Shown piece after piece: positions 53,519 to 64,000 of a DNA stretch of 64,000 nucleotides. The notes under the pieces were generated by a model, which worked only from the letters and a program-made list of their open reading frames with translations, was not told the origin of the DNA and did not search any database. Source of the stretch: Diaporthe sp. PMI_573 (Eukaryota; Ascomycota; Sordariomycetes; Diaporthales; Diaporthaceae); the NCBI GenBank assembly GCA_021399435.1, contig JAJTUP010000004.1, forward strand, positions 62,001 through 126,000, in the 5' to 3' direction. Within the stretch, counting starts at the first letter, position 1, and each line of letters opens with the position of its first letter. The position numbers and the translations under genes were made by a program.

Positions 53519-56500
53519 GATGTTACGGTTCTCGTGTTGGTGTGGGTGTCCAAGAATTGAATACGTATCCAAGTTGTTTCGTGTGAAATAAATGATCGCA
53601 GGCCAAAGCTGCGTTCTGAATCGAAAAGAAGGGGGAGATTATTGGGCCTCTTTTCCCTGGTTTGCTTTGATTCTGTCGAGATCGTCGTCTTCCTCTTGTT
53701 CTTCCCGAGACACACAAGGATGCCGTTCCTGTTGGTGTTGGTCGTCGTCGTGGTCGTCGTCGAGAGCGGGTAGAGAATTGGAAGGTGGTTGAGGCCGATG
53801 GGCGACAATAAACCAGATTACACCGTTGACTAAAAGTGTGTGTATTTCTAAAGAGGGAGGGGCAGCCAATCCAGTTGGTCTCCTTCGTAGAAGACAAATG
53901 AGCGTCAGGGTTCAGCCGCGGTAAAATGAATAAAAACTATTAAAGAAAGGGACACACACACGCAACAGCGTTGTGAATAAGGTCAGTAATGTGAATATCA
54001 GGATCAACCGTGATGAGAAGGAAGAGTAAACAAGACCAAACGATCTCCGGGAGGGAGTGGGCATTAATAATAGTTGCTCGAGCGTATTGCCTGGCTCGCC
54101 GGCGCCCCATGCCAGCCAGCCAGCAGCAGCAGCCCAGGATCGACCGCACCATCCAGGGGTGACAAGAGACGGAGAGGGAGAGGAGTACCACAGGATGGTA
54201 CCGATACCAATCGTGGAGGAGGCATATCAGCCTTGGGACGGATGGGCAGGGGTGCTCGGTCTGGCAGTCCAGGTAGGCTCTAGCCTTGTTACAGACCTCC
54301 TCTTGGAAACCCTGGGCCCCAAAAAAAGGTTGTGTACGGACTAGGTTGACGGGTCGGAGGTGTGTGGCAGCAGAGTAAAGCATAACAACGTGCGGCTCCA
54401 CCCAGCCATTCTGGGCCTGGTGTGGCCCTGCCCTGGTCAGGGCTCCCCACACATCAAGCAAGAGCCTCAGAGTTTGAAGTCTCACCCAGACATGAGCATC
54501 CCGGCACCCGCAAGGTCCATACGCTTTGAGTCAAGGGTCGTCGACAGCCAGTTGAGAGCGGGAGCGCCTGGGCATGGCGTCAGTATCCCAGCCAGACCAC
54601 TTGATCGGTATCGCTCGTCGTCACCGTCTGGGGAGGGGTGTATGAGTTTTGAACTAGTCGTTACAGCCCTACCACTCGATAGGGCGGATGAGTGCATGTA
54701 CATGCGCACCCACGGACACGCATATACACGCCTGCGTGCGTGGGTGCTTATGTGTGGTGTCTTTACTCTTGGGCGACTACTGCCGGACACTAAATTCGTC
54801 CCAACCGCCCACGAACGCCTTCCTGCATGCCCCTGGGCCGCAGAAACAATTCTGGAGCTCTGGTCTGGACGAGGAGCAGTGAAAGACCAATGATCATGGC
54901 CGGCCCTCTCTGAGAAAGAGGGTGAGGCGGGTATTGGAACGGAAGGTGGCGGCCCCAACTGGGGACACACATACACGCACATGGCCAGAAAGGGAGAGAC
55001 GGAACATGAGAGCGGGTGCAGATGGCGGCTGGAAGCTATAGCATCCGGCAGCAAGGGACGTAGGCAGGAGGCGAAAGGGCGGTAAACACGACAGATCCAA
55101 GACACCAGGCAGGCCTGGGCAGGGTGCAAATCTGGGTCCTGCGTTACATCGATCAGATCTGTTCTGTTTGATGTGAATTTCGTTTCGGACAGCGCGACCG
55201 AAGGCGAAGGGGACGAGGGCCCTTCTCGGCCGGCCGTCGCAGCAAACACGAAGGAGAGGCAGGGCAAGCAGGGTAAGGGAAGGGAAGGTAAGGTAACGAG
55301 ACGGGGCAGGTTGTATGGTTCTGTGGTACGCGAGCCGGGCAAGGCCTTGCTTGGCTCTATGGGGCAGATGGTGGATATGTGTCTCAGGGATGTAGGTGTA
55401 ACCGTAGCTCTGGATATCACTGCCCGCCAGGTAGTGCCACTAGACGAAATAGTGCAGGCAGTGCAGGCATTGCGATCCTCAAATGGCCCAGGGTTCGGGC
55501 AGAATAGCAGTCAGTGGTATACGCGGTGGACACAAGAAGACAGATTGCTCGACCGGCAATCGTAGGCGACATTATGGAGCGTCCCGAGCGGCCGTCCATG
55601 CTCTCTCGCGTCGAAAGGAGGGGGGGGGGCTGATGGCTGATGGGCGATCAATGACCGTGTTAGGCACAGCATGACCGAGCTCGCATTTAGCCATGTCCCA
55701 TCTGGAGGTTGTGATGTTTGGAGTAGTAGCAGCACCAGTAGTAGCCGGCTTTTGGTTTCTGATGGATGGGGAACATCGCGTACGGCAGCGGGGCAAGACG
55801 ATAGACGTAGTCGAGGGCCGAGTTGAGATGAGCCGAGTTGGGTTGAGGTGAGGTGAGGTTGAGGTTGAGTTCCATCGAGCCAGCCCGGGTTGCAGGTTCC
55901 AGGTTCCAGGTCCCAGGCTCCATCCAGGTCTGGCCCTGTTGTTCACCTCTCCTCTGACTTGTGGCCCGTGTTTGAAAGGGTGTGGGGGCCCTTGTGGGCC
56001 GGCCTCTTTGCTTCAGATCGTTACAGAGCCGCGCTGGTCCAGGAGAGGGTGCGCCGTCGTGATTGGACAGTAGCGCCGGTTCCTGTCTCGTGGGCTCGCC
56101 CCTTCAGGGACTACCCCGGCCCGTCCTGTCGCCCCGTACAATCTTGGGCAAGGGCTGTGCTTGCGGATGGGGCCTGTGCCCTTGCACGTCCTGGCACGTC
56201 CTGGCACGCCCCAGGCTCGCCCAGGTTGAGGCTCAGCCGCCCAGTCATCCTCGACAGGACATTTCTTGATTGGCGGGTGACGCCCACGCCTGTTTGGTTT
56301 GGCATGGCACCCGAGGGCCCCCTCCCCCGTTGAAACAAGAGGCTGTTTCTATCCTCCAGCCTGATACTGACCATTGGTCAATCATGACGCTGGTCGCATG
56401 GGCGCCAGAGAGCCGAGGACGCTGCCATGCAGTATCTGCTCATCCCGAAACTCGATACTCACTGGACGGGTTTCCAAACAAATGCGGCCTTGTCCATCCC

Positions 56501-56658
56501 ATCTGGCCCAGCCATTCACACAGGGAGGGGGCGCGTTGAAGATTGAAGGAATAACAATAATCATGTCGAAAACAGAGAAACATCAGCACTGCCCTGCCGC
56601 CTACTCGAGCCCGGCGCCAACAAGCCTCGCTCGGCAGGTTGCCTACTGGCCCGCCGGC

Positions 56659-56683
56659 CCAGTCCAGTCCAGTCCAGTCCAGT
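56659..56683 (+). repeat. CCAGT pentamer tandem repeat
   Basis: Five perfect copies of CCAGT in non-coding DNA. Confidence 0.9.
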
Positions 56684-59600
56684 GCCAGCGTCGACAGGCG
56701 CCCGGGTCTTGGCCTCTTGATGGCGACATGTAAGACCAGTCCAAAGTTGGCGTGCCCATGTGCGTGTCTGACAGACTTGACATGTTGCCGCCAACACCGA
56801 TCCGGTTTGGTGGGCGTGTCGCCGTGCCTGCTCCGCGCTGCCTGTTTGGTTTTAATCTCGCATGCTGCAGACTCCGGTCGCGACGTGTGGATCTTGGCAT
56901 TCTACCTGGTCCTTGGCCCCACGTCGGCTCCGGACAGCACAGCTCGGAAGCCAGACAGGCTGACAGGTAGGTCAATATTGAGATTGCGAACCATATGCAA
57001 AAGCTCGTATGGCAAAAATGCTGCGGGGCCGGCACCGGTTCTTGCCAGGCATCCTGCAGAGAGCCGACCCAAGAAAGCCTGTCCGAATGTCTCCTGGTGC
57101 TGGGGAGCCTGGCGAGCCTGGCGAGGATGCCGGCCACTGTTGGTGGTGGGCGTGGCCGCAAGGCTCCGGTCCCTTGAAACTCGCTAGGTGGTAGCCACAA
57201 TTTCACCCTTGTGTCAGCCTTTCACCACACCACACCAGTTCAGTCCAGCACAGGCTCTGCTGTTCGTTCGCCTCGGTTCACCTCCCGTTGTTACTCTCAC
57301 TTCTTCATCACCTTGTTGCTGTTGTCGTTGTGGTTGTCGCTCATCAGGCAGTCCAGCAAGGTCCAGTCCGGACTTGCTGCCCTCCCGGCTTACAGCAAAG
57401 CATCTTACCGTCTTTGTAGAGCCGCTCCCCCGTCGAAACCTCGAGTCTCGACGCTCCTGGCATGCTAGGCCTGGCCTGGCCTGGTGCAGTAAGGCATGGC
57501 ATATCCTGGACTGGTCTGCCACAGGGTAGCCCCGTGACGCCCCCATTCATTCGTCTGTTCCGCCCCTACGGTCAAGGCTCAGAAACAAGATTCTCCTGTG
57601 AGAACTTTGCTTTCCCGTCCCCGCGTCCCACTAATGCAGCCAAACCTTAATGCATCCTGTCCTGCCGCCGTTGGTTCCGCAAATTTGGCAGCTCTTCTTG
57701 AGCCTCAACATTTGACGTCTAGTCTGGCTTCGTCATACAGTACAACCCCCCCCCCCAACTACTCGCCTTGACTGACACAACACGTCTGCGGCGCTTGGTC
57801 CAACGTCTAATCCCTTCGCTTTGCATTTTCACTACACCACCCCTGTCTGTCAGTATCTTTCTCCCCCTTTCCCCCTTCGTACAGAGGCCCCGAGGCCTAG
57901 GTAACTGGCGGCCAGGGCTAGAGTATCAAGGCTGAGAACAGTTGAGCCCGCCCTCCTCTTCTTCTTGGGTGACCGGCTCTTCTGCGGATGGACCAGAAAC
58001 AGAAGACGAGATGAAAACAAGACTGCCTGTGCCTGTGAAAGTGGCGATCACAAACACACTCAGCAGGCACGCCCTTGACCGCCAGTCTGTCCCATGATCG
58101 GCCTTGTCTCGTCTCGACTTTGTGCACATCAGTGGGCCCAATCAAGCCACCTCCATACTCGAGGCCAGTTTCGAGGCCGTTTGGCATGTTTGCAAGAACA
58201 TTTCCTCTTATCCTGTCCCCCCTGGCCCCTAACCTCCTTGCGGGCAAGGGGGGCTTTGTCGAGCTTACTTTACAGCGGCCGAGTCAGTCTGTCGCCTGGA
58301 ATAGATCAGCATTATCGGAAGACGCCGTTCGTGATCGTAAACTCTGGCAGTTGTGCCTCGCATCGTCCAGGATCTCCAAGTTCTCCACGCAGGCCGAGGA
58401 CAGTGTCTGCTGTGTATGCCTCACTGCCGCGTGGCGACTTGGCGCTCGTCCGTTGCGCTCGATAGCGCTGGTGGTGATCATACAGGAGCACACATTAAAA
58501 CATGCACCTCCAAGTCACTGTGCGGTGATCGGCTTTTGCTCTTGATCAACTTTGCTCCATCCGAATCTGCGCCACCGTGATTGAGCCTGTTCTTGTCCTC
58601 GGGAGAGCAGTTTGGCAAATGCAATGAGGGAACATGGACTCCCGGTCCAGGGCTGATGGTAAGTCGAGCCTCTGGCTAAGCCGCGACCTCGGATGCGCGA
58701 CCAAGTGTGTGGCTGCCACCTGCAAATGAAGCAGCTTAAGCGTGTATCTGAAGGGCCGAGTGTCAGCAAAGTCCCTATGGACCCCCTTGGCATCCCATGG
58801 TCCCGAGCAAAAGGAAACCCAAAGGTTGCGGCACATGAGCGTGTCGGAGAATATTGATCATAGACGGTCGAATTTGCACTTCCTTCACACATGGTGTTGT
58901 TGCTCTGTCCATTGGGTGAATCCCTCGGCCGAAAAGAGTCAAGCGACAAACACCTCAACGGGGCTTGTCCTGCGATCATCGTCCCATGGCCGTCGGGGGT
59001 AGAACTTCGGACGCTTGCTGACCATCACATTGGGCAGTCAAGGTTCGCAAGTGGCTCGAAATTCTGGGAGTCAGTGGTCTTGCGAAATTGCAGGCCCCGG
59101 AAGCTTGGTTTGCCGCGGTACGTGGATCGTGGAGGAGGTAGGTTATGCCGAGACCGAAAGCCGGCGGCGAGTCGATACCCATTTTTGGAAGACTCGACAC
59201 AGGGATAGAAACTTGACAGGCGCCATCGTCCCATCAGTCCCGGCCAGTCCAGCAAAGGTTGGCATGCGCCGCGATGTGGGCGCTTGAGGCTCAAAACTGG
59301 ATCAAAGATCATGCCAAGGATGCTGCCATCTGCGGACGTCCTCTTCTGCGCTGCGCGCCTCGGTGGTCTGCAGTCAGGAAGGCTGGCAGCAACATACCTC
59401 ATGGAGTGCCACAAAGGCTGGGCTGCGGCGCGCGTTGTCTTCATTTAATCCCATGGTCTGCTCGAGGGTTCCAGGGTTTGATCATTGTGGAGGGGCCTGT
59501 TCTATGGCCAGTTCTCACTCAAACATTCCTTTGTACATGTGGAGGGCCAGTGTAGATAGGACGAAGAGATCGCCGCCTCCCAGGCGAAGGAATGGAGGGG

Positions 59601-60271
59601 GTGCTTTGATTCGCACATCGAAAAATGACGAGCTGATAGCCTTGGTCGTACGTGGTCCAGGTTGTGTCCGCCGTACTGCACAGTAAGGATGGATGGGTCC
59701 AGTAGTTGCAGTCCCATCCTTCGGGCATTTAACGGAGAAACCCTTGTTAAGGTTATCTTGATCACGGTCCCACTTTGTCAAGGCCCCTGACAGCGCCTGG
59801 AACACCCTTGATGCATGAACTAGGGGGCCTTTTTTTTTTGCTGCAGGGGCTGGGGGTCCCCACATCTGACGCTTACGAGCTCTTGAGCAGCTGTCAACGT
59901 GGGCTTGCCGACCGGCAGAGGCCTTTGTTCCGACGGTGGTAGTCACCGCAGGTCCTCAAACGCCGCTTGTCGAGGAGACTGACAGCTCTGCAACAGGCGC
60001 AGTTTCAGCGCCGGGGTCGCCGTTGGATGACGAGGGTGGAGGTCGGTCAAGCACCAGAGACGTCGGCAGACAGGCATCTGCATAATAAGCGCTTGGTCTT
60101 GTCGTCTGAGCATCGCCAAGGATGATTGGGATGGCTAACAGTAGGCTGCTTGGGACGGCTGTTCAACCCGACAGTTCAACGTTCGGCCGCGAGGGTGGTG
60201 GAAACGGGCGGACTCCCGCGAAACGACGGGCTCCTCGAGTATGGCGAGGCCGTCTCAAACACGGCGAGAGT

Positions 60272-60307
60272 GCGTGTCGAGCGTGTCGAGCGTGTCGGGC
60301 GTGCCGA
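60272..60307 (+). repeat. GCGTGTCGA nonamer tandem repeat
   Basis: Four copies of the 9-mer GCGTGTCGA, the last two with one or two changes, inside a short open frame (60122-60376). The frame-preserving unit length is suggestive but the surrounding frame is unremarkable. Confidence 0.8.
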
Positions 60308-63300
60308 CGGGCCGATCGAGAGGGAGAGAGCTCGAGTTGGGATATGAGCGCGCGAAGCAGGGCGGGCGACCGTTGAGCGCAGTTTAGCGTTGCCCGCGCT
60401 GGCGTTTTCTCGATTTCGTCCGAACTCGAGACGGAGACGGCGAGGCGAGGGGGCTTGGGGGGGGGGTGCATGAAGATGTGCATGATGGGCAGTGGTCAGT
60501 CCCGTCTCGTTCTATTCGAGTCTGCTGTCGATGTTTCGGTTCAGCCGCGCGTTTCGATTCGATGTTGAGCATGTTTGGGATTTGCGCTCCTGCTGACGAT
60601 GTCGACGGTCGTCGGACGGGAAGCTTACGTGGGTAGGTTTATGGGCCTTCCGGGTCACTGTGTGCCCTGCCTGAGCCGTCATTTATGCGAAACAATTGCC
60701 CGCTTGGGCTATGTTTTGACTCTTCCTTGTCGTGGTTGAATGTCATCCGGTCTTGGGTAGGTCATGATCGCTTGCTCAACCAAAGATCATTCCTGCACCA
60801 ACATGCTGCAGAGTGTGTCATTTTGACTTTATCATAGCCGGTCCGACGAACGATAATCATGTGAAGGACTGAGAACCCCATCACGTGCGGCGTAGTGATT
60901 TCAACATTACCAGACCCGTTCACTGCATCGCCACAGGGGTTCGGAGACCACATTCGGTAAGTCAAGCTATACCGTTACCTCAAGGCGCCAAAACTGCTTG
61001 TTGTCAGTGCAGTTCTTCCATCGTGTGAGTTGGCATGATCTGCTCACATGTCGAGGACCTCGGAGTTGTGGAACGACCCTCTTAGGATGTCAAGCGGGCA
61101 GATGTTCGAGTGACCATCTCAGGACGATGTTTCGCAACGGTCTGTAAGTCGAGCCAGATGAGTATCGCGCTCTCAGTGTTTGGTATCTCGAAGTCTAGAG
61201 TCTATGTCGTGACGGCAGACCTGACCACCGTGGCTGTGAATGGGTTTGGTGCAGTCTTGGTCTGCTTCTCGCAGGAACTGACCATCGCGCTCTTCTCGCG
61301 CCGGCTTCCTGTGGTCGAATGAGACGGATGCTATCGTCTCAGGCGCATGGCGCTGCCGTGCGGAACACATGGGGAAGAAAAAGGACGGCATACTCTGGTT
61401 CTTGTGCTGAGCAGTGGGTGGAGAACAAGTCATGTGCTTTGGACGTCGTGGTCAGTAGCCACACTAAATGGCACGGAACTGGCCATGGCGAAGTCGCACC
61501 GGAGTTTCTACGGCGCAACTGTTGGACGTGGACTGCCGATGGTCGTTGCATTTCGTCCGTTCGCGGTGGTTCCGCAGAGGCTGCGACCCCAGCCTTAACG
61601 TTACCTGGAGAGGTGCCAATGCGACTTGTCATGCACACACACTGTTGGAAATCCGACCCCTTCGCCAGTTCTTCTGGGTCAGTGCAGAGAAGCGACCCAC
61701 GGGTGATTAGTATATCACGATGCCGTGCCCGCGCGGCAGCTTGGGCTAGCAGGGAAGGCGAGCGCTGCCTACATTGATTCCGTTGTGAGTGGCAGGTTGG
61801 GACCGCATTCTGGGTAGTGCAAGTACTACCAGACCGCTGGAATCAAGGCCGGCGTTACCAAAGCCGGAAGCTCATGATAAAGGAGGCGACGAGGGTTCAC
61901 AGAAGAGAATCCTTCGGGTCCGGCTCAGTGGTTGAGTAGCGGAACATGCACTATGGCTGGCCGGACGGACTACACGGATGGTCTGGGCTATCACGAGATT
62001 GTCCAGTGGCTATCCTGATTTCGATATGCCTGGAGATCACTCTTGTCCGCAGGCACAGGTCGAGTGCTTTGAGTCCTCAATACGGGGGTGACGGCTCCCT
62101 CCGTTCCACAATCTCTGACCACACAGGAACTCATCACGGGACTTGGGAGGCCGGTGGCTCCGGCGAAGATGAGACCACCAACTACTTCCCGCAGCTCTTC
62201 CTGTCGTAATCAAGCTGAGCGTGCCATTAGCCTTGGAGGAGTAGTTTGGAACACTCTTGTACCACGCTCAGGTGCGTTGTTTCTACAGGGTCCCGGATTG
62301 GCGAAACTCTTCGATGGAGTTGTCCACGTCGTTTTGAACCTCAGCGTTCGACAGACCTCGCGAGCGGATCAAGTTTGTCGCAACGTGGACGATCATGGGT
62401 GGCAAACGCACTCGGTAACGAATTTTCCAGCCTTGCTCGTCGGTCACTCCACCACTCGAGTTTGCATGGCCGCATGGCTCGGGGGCGCAGAAAGGGATTG
62501 GAGCCCGAACTTCGCAACTCGCCCTTGGACATCTACGACACCAGCAAAGGCCGCCGCCGCACTGGCCTCGGTCCTTGGCCCAACAAGAATGCATTGGCTC
62601 ATCCGGCAGGGCGGGTTTGCAGCTGGGCCCTGCAGGCAAGATGCAAATCACCGGGTGCTGCTCCGTCTTCGCACATTTGGGTTTCGCTGATACAAAGTCA
62701 ATTTCCTTCCGTCCCCTCCCTACGGTAACATGTATGTAGGCGTACGGCTGGGTAGCAGGACTGCCGCGATAGACGCAAGGACAATTTATGAGCTGGTCAT
62801 ACGTCGTGTGTCTTGAGCGCAATGATCGCTGTCTGACCAAGGTGTGGATATCAGGACCTGGTGGTGATGTTCGGGCATGAATGAAACGAAACATATGCGA
62901 GTGGCTTGGATCCTGAGACGACAATCCGTGCTGAACTGAAGTCCGAATCCGGTTCGTCGGTGTACGTATATGCGCAAGATTGCGAGGCGGCACGCTGCTG
63001 TGGCAGCCCTCAGGCAGAGAGAGGATGAGGCCAGTCAATCCGACTCTGAAGGTTCGCCTAGACTGCCATTTCGTAGCGCCTAGAACTGCAGTCGACATGA
63101 GCCTGCTACGAAGCCCCCCTCCCCTCCGCGGTCTCGCTCGCACATAGCTGGGCATAGAGAGCAAACGGGTTGGCGGGTCGACACTTGAGCACTTCTGAGT
63201 TGACTGTGTTACAGCAGGCCGAACGAGGAACCCTGTGGACACCAAGTAGCTCATGCGCGCCGGCTCGACTGAAGTCGAATGTGCGGAGGAAATTCTGGCA

Positions 63301-64000
63301 GGAATGGGCAGGCTGCGGCCTGGACAAATACCGTCGTACAGGTTGTAGCATTCAGTACTTGTGGTCGGGGCTTTCGAGGGTGCTTCCCATAATGCATCGC
63401 CAGCGTATTTGACGACGGCCGCGGCCAGCACCGCCGACGGCTGTGGCGTCGAGCTCCACACGGTGTGACGGGTTGGGTTAGGGCTCATCGCGCGGAAGGT
63501 GCTGGGCGTGGGACCCTGGTGAGCAACGGGCAACATGACGGTGACCTCAGGCGGATGTACTCCGTACCAGACGACCCCAGTGGGTGTCTTTCATGGCCAA
63601 CCTGAGCCACTGCCTGGCCCCCACAACAAAAGTAGCCTGTGCCCCGTCCTGGCCTCCCCAGAATACTGTGTAGAATTTCTGGTCCTGAATCTCAAGAATG
63701 GTTCCATAGACTGTGCAGGCAAAGACGGCGTGTGAGGGTTGACGATGGACGTGTTGTGCCTGTCTCCTTCAATGTTGTCTCCCTGCCTCGTCGTTGGCAA
63801 GAGGTGGCTGGGCCGGATGGTGAAGCCCGATTCAATCACTTGCAAAGTGATCCATCCATCCACTCGCTCCCTGGCGGACCACGGGCAATAAGCCAACGTC
63901 GTATCAGAAAGCGGTTTCTGTGCGTGGCCCAGCCACCACATCGCCGGCACAGCCACCTGACTGGGGCCAGCAGTACCACAGTAGTGGCCGGAGCGCCCAT

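Larger units (their letters stand above)
53519..64000. other. 10.5-kb stretch without a supported gene
   Basis: Upstream of the Myb-like gene; the first few hundred bases are probably its promoter and leader. Many short frames overlap on both strands and none shows a family motif. The longest are 312 codons at 54482-55420 (minus) and 417 codons at 62283-63536 (minus), both Ser/Pro/Arg-rich and unlike known proteins. Short tandem repeats occur at 56659-56683 and 60272-60307. No transposase, reverse transcriptase, tRNA or telomere array was seen. Confidence 0.5.

Noticed and set aside
54482..55420. 312-codon minus-strand frame
   Set aside because: Low-complexity Ser/Pro-rich translation, no family motif, and crossed by several frames on the other strand; not supportable as a gene.
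63474..63482. Single TTAGGG-like unit near the right edge as a sign of a telomere
   Set aside because: One copy only, not an array; no subtelomeric helicase or repeat nearby.

Overview
The window looks like nuclear chromosomal DNA of a filamentous ascomycete (Pezizomycotina, probably Sordariomycetes). The evidence is short GT-AG introns (mostly 55-190 bases) with CTRAC-type branch points, fungus-restricted families (Zn2Cys6 regulator, Dal5-type permease, GT15 mannosyltransferase, DUF4604, NACHT/STAND with a fungal N-terminal domain) and single genes separated by long GC-balanced spacers. I read sixteen split or single-exon genes with good family support or strong coding signal, plus four conserved or orphan hypothetical genes. 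No rRNA, tRNA, CRISPR array or intact mobile element was recognised by eye. Gene models were built by joining frames across splice sites; every multi-exon model below keeps frame throughout.

Left part (0.5-9.6 kb): a Zn2Cys6 regulator, a Dal5-family transporter and a TauD-type 2-oxoglutarate dioxygenase. The last two share a divergent promoter. This is the gene set expected for uptake and oxidative desulfonation of organosulfonates. A tryptophan-rich orphan ORF of 634 aa follows. Next (11.3-17.9 kb) come a RING-like protein with two SUMO-interacting-type motifs, the spliceosomal U-box ligase Prp19, and divergently from it a ureide-pathway OHCU decarboxylase.

Middle part (21.6-41.1 kb): two unknown proteins, cytochrome c oxidase subunit IV (yeast Cox4 type), a DUF4604 protein, a large NACHT NLR-like protein ending in C2H2 zinc fingers, and immediately downstream a ten- or eleven-exon SNF2/RING (Rad5/HLTF-like) DNA translocase. 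An aldo-keto reductase and a membrane-anchored short-chain dehydrogenase follow as a divergent pair, then a nuclear-looking unknown protein.

Right part (44.6-53.5 kb): a KRE2/MNT1-family alpha-mannosyltransferase, a dihydroxy-acid dehydratase whose reading frame requires an 8-base micro-exon, and a Myb/SANT-like DNA-binding protein. The final 10.5 kb (53.5-64 kb) has no gene I can support, although one 417-codon open frame there is longer than chance would suggest.

The points most worth following up are the candidate sulfonate gene set, the SIM-RING protein, the NACHT-C2H2 / SNF2-RING neighbours, and the DHAD micro-exon next to an intron carrying a tandem array of branch-point-like sequences.
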